Source: a virus
Virus record (IMG/VR): IMGVR_UViG_3300008120_006169
Span: 62,001 to 126,000 of that record
Reading direction: 5' to 3' (one strand)
Length of the DNA stretch: 64,000 nucleotides
Positions 24,648-32,605 of this stretch are shown piece by piece; positions within the stretch are counted from its first letter, which is position 1; each line of letters starts with the position of its first letter. A program made the translations under genes and the position numbers. The notes under the pieces were generated by a model. That model was given only the letters and a program-made list of their open reading frames with translations. It was not told the origin of the DNA and did no database searches.

Positions 24648-25156
24648 ACGCATTGTGTATGGTAGCGCATCCAGATGACTGTGTGATATTTGGTTACAGT
24701 TATATTCATGCGCACCCTGAGCACAAATGGACCATTGGCTATTTAACGTACACTGAGCATGATCCCCGAGGCCAAGAACTTTTGGCGTTTTGGAAACGTC
24801 GGGGAATCGACTGTGTGTTTTTGGGCTTTGAAGACCACTGGCATGACAACGAGCAAAAAGTATTCACACGCTGGGCTGAAGAATCTGCCGACCGTGCCTG
24901 CTGGCACCTTGCTCGTGATTATGATCTAGTGCTCACCCATGACGAACTAGGAGACTATGGACACATACATCATGTGCTGGTACATCGTGCAGTGCAGTGG
25001 CATCCTAGACTGGTAACTTTTGCACGGCCTGGTGAAGGAGTTACACATACAATTCCACCTGGCACATACAACTTAGACGAATTGCCCATGCACAAAGAAA
25101 TTATTGCTAGTTTTCACAGCGAAGAACACCGAAACAGTTACAAGGAAACACTATGA
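24644..25156 (+). CDS. PIG-L/LmbE-like deacetylase
   Basis: 170 residues, short for the family. Metal-site motifs are MVAHPDDCVIF (AHPDD) near the N-terminus and GDYGHIHHVLVH with the HxxH ligand pair near residue 110. Such zinc enzymes remove N-acetyl groups from GlcNAc-containing substrates. Overlaps by ATGA with both neighbours, a DUF6492-type glycosyltransferase and an SGNH-like hydrolase. Confidence 0.85.
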   Translation: MNALCMVAHPDDCVIFGYSYIHAHPEHKWTIGYLTYTEHDPRGQELLAFWKRRGIDCVFLGFEDHWHDNEQKVFTRWAEESADRACWHLARDYDLVLTHDELGDYGHIHHVLVHRAVQWHPRLVTFARPGEGVTHTIPPGTYNLDELPMHKEIIASFHSEEHRNSYKETL

Positions 25157-25968
25157 AATTAATGGTAGCAGGCTGCTCGTTTTCGGCAGTGAGTCAAACT
25201 TTGCCAGGCACTGCTTGGAGTGAACGCTTGGCCGAAAAACTAGGTGGCTGGGAGTTGGTTAACCTAGCACGCCAAGGTTGTTCAAACGGCGGCATCCGTA
25301 TACAAATAGACGAGATACGCAGACAGCGTCCAGACTTTGCTGTGATTGGTCCTACCTTCTGGGATCGTATGGAAATACCTGCAAACTCTGTGCCATATGA
25401 TTGGTCACAGGCACCCAGCGCCGGGGAAAATCCTCCACTAGAACGACACCTACAAAATAGAAAACTGGGCAATGGCTACAACAGACAAGATGGCATACGC
25501 AATGTAAATTATGGTCGGGAGCCATCAAACATGATCTGCGAAACTATTTTTACTCTTGCAGAAAACTTTGATCATCCGTACAGACAGGGCCGCATTACCA
25601 AACAAGCGCAGAACGGCATACGTCACTGGATTGATTCAATCTATGACAATGCTTGGAAAAAGCAACAGGACGAGTGGATGATCCGAGAAGGTGTGATTAC
25701 CATGTTCTTGGATGACATCAAGTTTTTAGTGCTACCCAACTTGCTGTGGCCATTCGATCCTGACAATCATACCTTATGGCGTGATGCGTTTCCTAAACTT
25801 ATCCCTGATCACTACATACAATTGGACACAACTAAAAGTCCTCAAGCCATATGTGGCAGTTACCCATTTTCAGGAGACGACCCTGGATATCATTCTGGTC
25901 CCGAAGGACAGGAAAAAATTGCTGAAAACTTCTATCAGCACATTTCAACCCACTTCGTCATCCCATAA
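25153..25968 (+). CDS. SGNH-like hydrolase
   Basis: 271 residues. The N-terminal AGCSFSAV corresponds to block I of GDSL/SGNH esterases with the nucleophile serine in GCS; a conserved asparagine region NGG and the C-terminal DDPGYHSGPEGQEKIAENF supply the Asp/His pair. Esterases of this kind often remove acetyl groups from sugars. Its end overlaps by about 24 bases with a gene on the opposite strand. Four further SGNH-like genes are in the window. Confidence 0.65.
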   Translation: MKLMVAGCSFSAVSQTLPGTAWSERLAEKLGGWELVNLARQGCSNGGIRIQIDEIRRQRPDFAVIGPTFWDRMEIPANSVPYDWSQAPSAGENPPLERHLQNRKLGNGYNRQDGIRNVNYGREPSNMICETIFTLAENFDHPYRQGRITKQAQNGIRHWIDSIYDNAWKKQQDEWMIREGVITMFLDDIKFLVLPNLLWPFDPDNHTLWRDAFPKLIPDHYIQLDTTKSPQAICGSYPFSGDDPGYHSGPEGQEKIAENFYQHISTHFVIP

Positions 25969-27072
25969 CCAATGGCCACCTTCAATGTGTTGATGCAGTA
26001 GATCAGACATTGTGGCTTGAAACTGAATCTGGTAACTGCGCAATCTAGCTTGGTTGTGATCCAGTATGGCTTGTATGCGTTCATACAACACTTTGGGATT
26101 TTCAAAATATGCCAACTGCAATACCTGATGCATGGCCCGTTCAAATCGTATGCTGTCCACAGGATGTTCATCGTAGCTTTCGTCAAGGATACTGCTAAAT
26201 GTTTCAAACCCTAGTTCGCGCATGCGAGCAAGAAATCCTTGTGCGCCAAAAAACACAAAAATTCTTCTGGCTAACAAACACTTGGTAACTTTTTCACTCC
26301 AGAAAAATGTTGTGCCAGTGCCCAGTGTTTCACACACAATGCTGTAATGACTGCGTTGATAGATGTTCCAGGGCACATATGGACTGATACTGCGAGTGAT
26401 GTTGTCCGTGACTTCCCATGCAGGATTTAAGTTTGCACTCACGTAAGGCCACTTTAGCGGAGTGTCATAAAAAGTCTGCTGAAATTGATCACAGTTTCTG
26501 TCAATCAATTTGCCTTCAAAGCAATCTCTGTAGGTCACAATGCTACGATCCAACAGCCCAGTTTTGTCCATGGCCATCATCACATAGTCACGGTGCGGTC
26601 TACGTGCTCCTAACAGTGCTTCAAACATGTAGGGTTTTTGATCTTGGTAGGTGTCTTGGTATTCGTTGTGTCGCAAGAGATTGTAAGCCCACCAAGGGCG
26701 ATACACCATGCAGGATTGATCCAATTCTTCTCCTTGCACAAGACCGCCTACTGCCAACACATAACGTTGAATTTTGTTTTTTTCAATCCAGGCACGTATT
26801 TCTTTAACACTGTAGTATTCAATGTCACTCAGCAGTACCAAATCAAACTGACTGAGATCCATGTCAGCCAGTGCTGGATCATAATCAAACACGCCGGGCT
26901 CGTTGCACAGCACACGAAATGCTGCTACAGACCACGGTTGACTCAGCGCCAGTGCAGGATCGTTGGTAGTTTCAAATCTGCCCAGACCCCAATCAGCTGT
27001 GACATCAATACTTTGTGATGCAGGTTGATACACAGGATATCGGAACTTTGCTGGGTATGTTATTGTGTACAT
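25945..27072 (-). CDS. Glycosyltransferase-like protein with SEK motif
   Basis: 375 residues. The C-terminal part contains FFWSEKVTKCLLARRIFVFFGAQGF followed by LGFETFSSILDESYDE. The same pattern, SEK, a Pro/Phe-Gly segment, then LGFDxF and SYD, occurs in the proteins at 47125-48126 and 62727-63686. It recalls the donor-binding end of fucosyltransferase/exostosin-like GT-B enzymes, which use a conserved EK. The first 150 residues are unlike the other two. Convergent overlap with the SGNH gene; it starts inside the preceding minus-strand gene. Confidence 0.55.
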   Translation of the reverse strand: MYTITYPAKFRYPVYQPASQSIDVTADWGLGRFETTNDPALALSQPWSVAAFRVLCNEPGVFDYDPALADMDLSQFDLVLLSDIEYYSVKEIRAWIEKNKIQRYVLAVGGLVQGEELDQSCMVYRPWWAYNLLRHNEYQDTYQDQKPYMFEALLGARRPHRDYVMMAMDKTGLLDRSIVTYRDCFEGKLIDRNCDQFQQTFYDTPLKWPYVSANLNPAWEVTDNITRSISPYVPWNIYQRSHYSIVCETLGTGTTFFWSEKVTKCLLARRIFVFFGAQGFLARMRELGFETFSSILDESYDEHPVDSIRFERAMHQVLQLAYFENPKVLYERIQAILDHNQARLRSYQIQFQATMSDLLHQHIEGGHWLWDDEVG

Positions 27073-27929
27073 TGCTTCACCATGTGTTGATAATGTTCAA
27101 AATTAGGTATGTCCAATGTGTCCCAATCAAGTTGCATGCTTTGACTTAGGTCCGGCACAGCATCACATACTGCATTGAACTCTTTGGCATTCAATGTAGA
27201 CAACAGCTCCAATTGATTGTATTCAAAACGTTTCTGAAAAGTGTAGTTGATGGGATCACAACATGCTGCCCAGTTTCCTATCAATTCATATTCTGAAAAC
27301 CATTTGATTATTTCGCCTGTGCCCCAGGGAGGTATTGTGGGCATGCCAGGAACAGCGTCAATAATAGCGTCCAGCCACAGTTTGTTGGGCCAACGTTGGG
27401 CCAGCAGTTTGCGCAATTCAAGCCAGTGTGTGCGCAGTACAGGCACAAGCTCTGACACAAAACAATGCGGGCTGGCCTCTGGCAATCCAGTAATGCTTTC
27501 AAATACCCCATGATAACTGCCGTGCTTGGTGTCAGGTATCACAAGATAATTCAGTTGTTCACCATCCCAGCATCTATAAGGTTCAATCATAAAAGTGTCA
27601 CAGTCATGCATGAGTATGACATCTTCTTCCAACAGGTCTCGGTAGGCCAGTTTGATTGCTTGTTGTCGCAACCACCAGCCCCGATAGTCATGGTCAAACA
27701 CCCAGTTGTTGACTTCAGGATAGCGTTGGTATATCACACTGTCATTCATGTACTTTAGCTGTGAAGTATCAATACCATAGCGTTCAAACACTGGCCATAG
27801 TTCATGCTGTGGCACTGGCGAAGCTATTATGGTGTAATCTATGCCCAGTAAATTATGGTCCCACTGCATGGCAAAACATGCATGTGGCACACGATATCTT
27901 GCTAGGAACAATACTCTTGCTACAGTCAT
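27060..27929 (-). CDS. Glycosyltransferase-like protein (DUF6492 type)
   Basis: 289 residues. WWLRQQAIKLAYRDLLEEDVILMHDCDTF contains the helix and the DxD (HDCD) typical of the family; PPWGTGEIIKWF and NQLELL follow. Similar to the protein at 23802. Read first in a two-gene minus-strand unit with the SEK-type gene. Substrate unknown. Confidence 0.65.
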   Translation of the reverse strand: MTVARVLFLARYRVPHACFAMQWDHNLLGIDYTIIASPVPQHELWPVFERYGIDTSQLKYMNDSVIYQRYPEVNNWVFDHDYRGWWLRQQAIKLAYRDLLEEDVILMHDCDTFMIEPYRCWDGEQLNYLVIPDTKHGSYHGVFESITGLPEASPHCFVSELVPVLRTHWLELRKLLAQRWPNKLWLDAIIDAVPGMPTIPPWGTGEIIKWFSEYELIGNWAACCDPINYTFQKRFEYNQLELLSTLNAKEFNAVCDAVPDLSQSMQLDWDTLDIPNFEHYQHMVKQCTQ

Positions 27930-27972
27930 AACAAGTTGACAATTTGATTCATGAATTGTTGTAGATCTTTAT

Positions 27973-29019
27973 TCATGTTCGATTACAAGTTACTACACAT
28001 TGATAAGTTCTGCCAGCCGCAATGCTAGACTCATTCCAGGTTTGTTCCACACGTTCAAACCATTCAAGACAGTGTTCAAGAGGATATTCCAATGCATTGT
28101 TTTCTGTTACTAATGGAGCCAGTTCTTGATTGCCGGGATGATTCATGGTATGCGGATAAAACCCCAAAAAGCAGCAGGGATAAACAGAGCCGTCGGCAGC
28201 TATGTATATTTCTCGATTGCGTTTGTGATGACACTGCATGTCTAGCACAGGAGTATCTTTGTGATGTGTGATTGTTTTGGCATCGTACCAAGTGATATGA
28301 CTTTCCAAAAAAGGATGCACTGTTTGATTGGTAAGACCGCCAGGGTCTGGACCAATCTTGTGACTGAATGTGCCGTCTCGATTGTATACCGACGTGCGAT
28401 CTCTTCCATCATAGATATTTTCAAACTTTGCAAAGCCCATTTGGGCAGCCATATCTCTGCAGGCCTGTTCCTGATGACGGTTATGATCAAACGGCACAAA
28501 CCTCCATACAGCTTGTCCACCAGCGTTGATCAGTGCTTGAGCATGTGAAATTATTCTATGCCAGTCTGTGTCTTGGCGATACAAATGATGCGTGTCTGCT
28601 AGGCCATCAATGGCAAAACCCACTGTAACTTTGGGTAGAGCCAGTCTTGCCCACCATTCTGGACTGCGCACAGAACCATTGGTATTGATAATAACAGGTA
28701 CCTGATGCTCTACCAGGTATTCTACTATTTCAACAGCATCACGTGCAGAAGCAAAATCACCCAGATTTCCATTGAATGCCACACCTCTAAATTCATATAT
28801 GATTGGCACACGATCTCCAATGGGCGGATCGGGCTGAATTAGTTGTGCTAAAACGTTAGGAGTTAGAATTTTCTTGAAATCTCCAACACTGAGTTCACAC
28901 AGCGGATATCCACTATTGTAATCATACCCTCGATAGTTTCTCATGCACATGGGGCATCTGGCATTGCATCTAGTGGTCAATTCCACATGCACTTTGCGTA
29001 TATCATTCAATTTTAGCAT
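27973..29019 (-). CDS. Radical SAM protein with SPASM-like C-terminus
   Basis: 348 residues from the ATG at 29019. The cluster motif is CNARCPMC (C18, C22, C25), CX3CX2C, which binds the SAM-ligating [4Fe-4S]. The C-terminal IAADGSVYPCCFLGF and cysteines near the end fit an auxiliary cluster domain. Members modify peptides, nucleosides or sugars. The later ATG is chosen over one at 29076 because the homologous part starts at LKLNDIRKVHVEL and because a TATAAATA motif would otherwise fall inside the gene. Substrate unknown. Confidence 0.85.
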   Translation of the reverse strand: MLKLNDIRKVHVELTTRCNARCPMCMRNYRGYDYNSGYPLCELSVGDFKKILTPNVLAQLIQPDPPIGDRVPIIYEFRGVAFNGNLGDFASARDAVEIVEYLVEHQVPVIINTNGSVRSPEWWARLALPKVTVGFAIDGLADTHHLYRQDTDWHRIISHAQALINAGGQAVWRFVPFDHNRHQEQACRDMAAQMGFAKFENIYDGRDRTSVYNRDGTFSHKIGPDPGGLTNQTVHPFLESHITWYDAKTITHHKDTPVLDMQCHHKRNREIYIAADGSVYPCCFLGFYPHTMNHPGNQELAPLVTENNALEYPLEHCLEWFERVEQTWNESSIAAGRTYQCVVTCNRT

Positions 29020-29023
29020 GCAA

Positions 29024-29031
29024 TATTTATA
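29024..29031 (-). promoter_or_regulatory. Perfect T4-type late motif TATAAATA, minus strand
   Basis: TATAAATA on the minus strand ends four bases before the start codon at 29019. It points away from a GATAAATA at 29044-29051 on the plus strand. Confidence 0.6.
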
Positions 29032-29043
29032 GACCCACTTAAT

Positions 29044-29051
29044 GATAAATA
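29044..29051 (+). promoter_or_regulatory. Late-promoter-like motif GATAAATA
   Basis: Ends five bases before the ATG at 29057. Divergent partner of the TATAAATA on the other strand, 12 bases away. Confidence 0.55.
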
Positions 29052-29056
29052 TCTTT

Positions 29057-29341
29057 ATGAACAAAAAGTTTGTCAAGGTAATTTGCGAAGTTTATTGCCA
29101 AGGTTGGACTGACCCTCCAACCTACCGAGCTTATGTCAATAATGAATTGTTTACCGAACGCACCTGGGTTTGGCGTGATCAGCATTTGGAAGAGTCTTTT
29201 CAAATTGCCGCAGAACCAGGTAAGTACAAGTTGCGCTATGAATTATTGCCTGGAACATTAGCGTCAATACAGCAGCTGAATTGGCGTGTGGTTGATGGCC
29301 CGGGCATGATAGACAGCGGCGGCGAGTTGGAAATACTATAA
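29057..29341 (+). CDS. Small beta-rich protein, possible carbohydrate-binding
   Basis: 94 residues from ATG 29057, chosen over 29042 because the later start follows the late motif. The composition (VICEVYCQGWTDPPTYRAYV, LNWRVVDGPGMIDSGGELEIL) suggests a beta sandwich. Not recognised. Its stop overlaps the next start. Confidence 0.6.
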   Translation: MNKKFVKVICEVYCQGWTDPPTYRAYVNNELFTERTWVWRDQHLEESFQIAAEPGKYKLRYELLPGTLASIQQLNWRVVDGPGMIDSGGELEIL

Positions 29342-29553
29342 TGAAAATTCAAGAAATCATGGAAAATGCGTCAGTGGGCGGCACCAGTGCTGGTAGTATA
29401 GCACCTGTGAGCCAGGCCTTAGGCATGGTGTCAAGATCAGGCGGATCCTTGTTGAGTGGTAAATATACAACTGATCCTACGCCTAACACGCCCAAGGAAT
29501 ACAAAAGGAATAAGAATGTTAGCGGACGCTTTAAAAACACTCCTGGCAACTGA
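29341..29553 (+). CDS. Small internal-protein candidate
   Basis: 70 residues. N-terminus MKIQEIMENASVGG fits the capsid-targeting pattern. The rest is Gly/Ser/Thr/Pro-rich and ends basic. It overlaps the Dps-like gene. Probably a small packaged protein. Confidence 0.55.
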   Translation: MKIQEIMENASVGGTSAGSIAPVSQALGMVSRSGGSLLSGKYTTDPTPNTPKEYKRNKNVSGRFKNTPGN

Positions 29554-29956
29554 GGAGGCTTTTGCTCTCAAAGCCAAACAGTTCCACTGGAACGTTGAAG
29601 GCCCAGACTTTGGCCAGCTTCACGCTTTCTTTGACGCAATCCATGACGATGTTTATGGTGCTACAGATCCCACAGCAGAATACATACGTGCCCTGGGCGA
29701 CTATGCTCCTGGTAGTTTTGAACGATTTGTAGAATTAACAAAAATACAGGGCCAAACAAAAATTCCACGTGCCCGACTCATGCTAGAAGAACTCTTGGCC
29801 AACAACGGCCAAATGTTGGATCTTCTCAATCAAGTCTTCCAAGTAGCAACTGAAGAAAACCAACAAGGTATTGCTAACTTCATTGCTGAACGCATCGATG
29901 CTCATCAAAAGCATGGCTGGATGCTGAGAAGTTACCTGAAAGAAGAAAGAGCATGA
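29516..29956 (+). CDS. Dps-like ferritin
   Basis: 146 residues, a normal Dps length. The ferroxidase signature lies in FHWNVEGPDFGQLHAFFDAIHDDVY: His, Asp and Glu ligands at the subunit interface. Dps forms a dodecamer that oxidises iron and can coat DNA. An ATG at 29516 with AGGAATA upstream is preferred over one at 29456. It overlaps the upstream gene and ends with an ATGA overlap into the next one, within a unit of internal-protein candidates. It could protect phage DNA from oxidation or be part of the packaged set. Confidence 0.85.
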   Translation: MLADALKTLLATEEAFALKAKQFHWNVEGPDFGQLHAFFDAIHDDVYGATDPTAEYIRALGDYAPGSFERFVELTKIQGQTKIPRARLMLEELLANNGQMLDLLNQVFQVATEENQQGIANFIAERIDAHQKHGWMLRSYLKEERA

Positions 29957-30678
29957 GTTCGGACATTAGATCAATACTGGAACGCCTTGCGGCGGTAGAA
30001 GGTAAACTTACGCCAGTAGGCGTCAAGCATGGGCTTAACACACAACAAAAAGGTGTGCCACAGTTGCCTGCGCTGTTCAAGCCTAAATCAGCCAGTCCTG
30101 CGTTGCGTGCCAAAAAAGATCCAGCACATCCAATGGATGGATACATGGTGGGTGATTCTGTAGAGCCCAGAAAATCCGCACTAGAAGAAGCCATGCAAGA
30201 AGTTGAAGAAGATATGTTGAGCAAGGTCAAGAAGGACCTTACACAATATCTTGATCAGTTGGAACAAAAAGTTCGAGTTGATCGTGAACTCAAAGACAAA
30301 GCAGTTGACGCTGTGGAAAAAGGTCAAGCCGAAGAAGAAATTGAAGAAGATGACTACGAGTTGACAGATCCCAGCACAGTGCATGGCATCGAGGACAAAG
30401 TAGACACTCAGCTAGGCAACCCACAACAGCCTATCAATGACATGTCAGAAACATCATCTGCTCCGGTAAAAAGTTACGCCATGGAATATGGTGTTACCTT
30501 TGAATGTTATGGCAACGAAAAGGATGGATTTGAACTGCGGCAAGGTAATAGATCCATGCCCAGCAAATTTAAAAACCTAGACCATGCTGACATGGCAGTA
30601 AAGTTGTTTCAAAAACGCAGAGCAATGAAACAACAGGCTCAACAAACAAGCCAACAAGATTATTTGGATGAACGCTAA
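29953..30678 (+). CDS. Charged coiled-coil protein, possible core/scaffold or internal protein
   Basis: 241 residues. The first 70 residues are moderate in complexity (SILERLAAVEGKLTPVGVKHG). A long acidic coiled coil covers about 75-140 (EEAMQEVEEDMLSKVKKDL, EKGQAEEEIEEDDYE), and a small globular C-terminal part follows (SYAMEYGVTFECYGNEKDGF). This shape is like scaffold or prohead-core proteins. Inference only. Confidence 0.6.
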   Translation: MSSDIRSILERLAAVEGKLTPVGVKHGLNTQQKGVPQLPALFKPKSASPALRAKKDPAHPMDGYMVGDSVEPRKSALEEAMQEVEEDMLSKVKKDLTQYLDQLEQKVRVDRELKDKAVDAVEKGQAEEEIEEDDYELTDPSTVHGIEDKVDTQLGNPQQPINDMSETSSAPVKSYAMEYGVTFECYGNEKDGFELRQGNRSMPSKFKNLDHADMAVKLFQKRRAMKQQAQQTSQQDYLDER

Positions 30679-30679
30679 A

Positions 30680-32212
30680 ATGATATACACTGATCTAATC
30701 AAACCAACTACCACAATCAACGAGCAACAGCTTGACGAAATTAGCCTGGACCAGGTTGGTCGAGGCATTGGCGGCCTTGTCGGCGGCATTGGTAAAACAG
30801 CAGGCGCTGTGGCAGGTATTCCGCAAGGCCTGGGTCGAGCAATTAAAAAAGGTTATCGTGGATCAGTAAAAGGCATTGGTGGCGAAGATGATGCTGGCAG
30901 CACAGTGCCCGGCGCAGCCTATGGTGACACATCTGGCGCCAAGGCCGGCGGTAAAGCAGAAATGCCAATTGGATCTAATACGATTAATCCTCGTACCGGC
31001 AAGCCCTATGTGCCTAGTGATTTTTCTGGGCCGTCAGGTGGTAGTGCAACAGCAACACCTGCACCTGCTGCTTCTGGCGGTGGCGGTGGCGCAGCAGCCA
31101 CACGAGATGCTGACACAGTCAAAACAGAACTGCGCAATTTAGATGCAGCCTACAAAACAAGACGCAATGCGCTAAACAAAGAACTTGAAGCACTGTCATC
31201 AACACCTGCTGGTGATGCTGGCACAGAACCTACTGCAGAACCCGCAACCGGTGCATTGGGATCAGCAATTGCAGGAACCCCAACTGGTGGCAAGCCTGAA
31301 ACAGTCAGCATTGGTGGACAAAAGATTTCTCCAAGCGATCCGTTGTATGCCAAAATTGCCGCATCACAAGTGATGCAAAACAAACCTCTAGTGCAATCCA
31401 TTCAAGCTCTTGACGCCAAGCAGTTGGAAATAGTCAAACAGATATTGTCTAAAAAGGCCGCTGGTGCATTGGAAGAACGTTTGCCTCCTACAGTCGCACC
31501 TGTGGTACCAAACAAAAGCAGAATGAGCCAAGCATACGACATGGGCAAACAAGCTCTAAAAACCACAGGTTCAGCAATTGCTGCAACACCACGTGCGCTT
31601 TCAACTGCTGCTGGTGCCACAAGAGGTGCATTCACTGGAATGTCACAAGCATACGCTAAAGGCAAACAAGCTGGTACCAAGTATGTAGGGCAAGGCGAAT
31701 TGAGCTGGGACGATATACAAGTTGAATTGGCCAATCTGTCAGTAGAAGATGCCAAAGCATTGTTGAGTTTTGTAAATCAACTGGGAGTCACAGCAGCAGA
31801 GCCTGCTCCAGCACCAGCGCCAGCACCAGGAGCGACAGCACATGAACCAAGTGATGTTCAAATAGCTAATTTAGTTAGAGATGTTCAGAAAGGACCTGAT
31901 GAAGTATTATCCAGATTTGCCGCAAGAACAGATTTACATCCAAAAATGAAAGCAGTTCTTGATGCTGAGATAGCAAAAAGAGCTAGTAGACCACCCGCAC
32001 CTGCTCCAGCAGACGCCTCTGGCTCAGGAGCAGCCGGCAAGGTTCCTGGATACACAGGTCGCAAGGTCAAACTGCCTACAAAGCAAACAAAAACTCTGCC
32101 CACAAAGACTAAAAAGAAAAAACTAAGAGAGAAGATTGTTGCAGAAACTTTGACTTGGAGCAAAAACTTTGATCCAAGCCGCCACCTAATCAAACAAATC
32201 CGTCGTACATAA
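30680..32212 (+). CDS. Low-complexity internal-protein candidate
   Basis: 510 residues from ATG 30680 (an ATG at 30668 is possible). The start MIYTDLIKP followed by NEQQLDEISL shares the EQQLDE of the protein at 3950. The next parts are Gly/Ala-rich (GGLVGGIGKTAGAVAGIPQG), Pro/Ala-rich with APAPAPAPG runs, and contain two copies of a MSQAY(D/A)xGKQA segment. The C-terminus is very basic (KLPTKQTKTLPTKTKKKK). The make-up fits a packaged, DNA-associated structural protein. Not recognised. Confidence 0.6.
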   Translation: MIYTDLIKPTTTINEQQLDEISLDQVGRGIGGLVGGIGKTAGAVAGIPQGLGRAIKKGYRGSVKGIGGEDDAGSTVPGAAYGDTSGAKAGGKAEMPIGSNTINPRTGKPYVPSDFSGPSGGSATATPAPAASGGGGGAAATRDADTVKTELRNLDAAYKTRRNALNKELEALSSTPAGDAGTEPTAEPATGALGSAIAGTPTGGKPETVSIGGQKISPSDPLYAKIAASQVMQNKPLVQSIQALDAKQLEIVKQILSKKAAGALEERLPPTVAPVVPNKSRMSQAYDMGKQALKTTGSAIAATPRALSTAAGATRGAFTGMSQAYAKGKQAGTKYVGQGELSWDDIQVELANLSVEDAKALLSFVNQLGVTAAEPAPAPAPAPGATAHEPSDVQIANLVRDVQKGPDEVLSRFAARTDLHPKMKAVLDAEIAKRASRPPAPAPADASGSGAAGKVPGYTGRKVKLPTKQTKTLPTKTKKKKLREKIVAETLTWSKNFDPSRHLIKQIRRT

Positions 32213-32218
32213 GAACTC

Positions 32219-32282
32219 TGGCCTTAGGACCGAGTGGGCGGCTTCTGCCCGGGTCATTGGATTCGCTACCCAATGATCCAAA
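32219..32282 (+). other. Structured intergenic element
   Basis: In the 132-base gap after 32212. GGGC (32235-32238 region) can pair with GCCC seven bases later, and GGGTCATTGG pairs with CCAATGATCC around an eight-base loop (ten pairs, one G-U). No T run follows, and no cloverleaf or known riboswitch could be drawn. The promoter at 32298 follows. Confidence 0.4.
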
Positions 32283-32297
32283 ACGAGCAACCATACA

Positions 32298-32326
32298 TTG
32301 ACTTTCTTTAAATAAATCTATATACT
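32298..32326 (+). promoter_or_regulatory. Sigma70-type promoter of the DsbA-like gene
   Basis: TTGACT (32298-32303), 17-base spacer, TATACT (32321-32326). AGGAGG at 32335-32340 is the ribosome site. Confidence 0.75.
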
Positions 32327-32344
32327 ATTGTTTTAGGAGGCTCT

Positions 32345-32605
32345 ATGAGCGGCAAAACATTTAACGGCGAGCAAAAACTCAAACTCACTCAGATCATCAA
32401 CGAAGGCATGCAAGTCATGCACGAAATTGAAACTCTCAACGGCGGACTTACTGACACCATCAAGGCTGTGGCTGAAGAACTGGAAATCAAGCCTGCTGTA
32501 CTTAAAAAAGCAATCAAGCTGGCACACAAAGCTGAATTTGGCAAAGCCAAACAGGATCACGAAACCCTGGAAACTATTTTAGAAACAGTTGGTAAAACTC
32601 TTTGA
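32345..32605 (+). CDS. DsbA-like dsDNA-binding protein
   Basis: 86 residues, close to T4 DsbA (89), a small helical protein that binds late promoter DNA. The pattern ETLNGGLTDTIKAVAEELEIKPAVLKKAIKLAHK, two helices with a conserved Leu and Lys series, followed by an acidic helix (HETLETILETVG), is like that family. It has its own promoter and a perfect AGGAGG. Likely a regulator of late genes. The assignment is from pattern memory. Confidence 0.65.
   Translation: MSGKTFNGEQKLKLTQIINEGMQVMHEIETLNGGLTDTIKAVAEELEIKPAVLKKAIKLAHKAEFGKAKQDHETLETILETVGKTL

Noticed and set aside
27930-27972. Regulatory site in the gap between two minus-strand genes
   Set aside because: Only a weak CAATTCATGAATTG-like repeat is seen; no promoter or terminator could be supported.
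32219-32282. tRNA or tRNA-like RNA
   Set aside because: The TTCGCTA loop recalls a T arm, but the loop has eight bases and no acceptor stem or D arm could be drawn.
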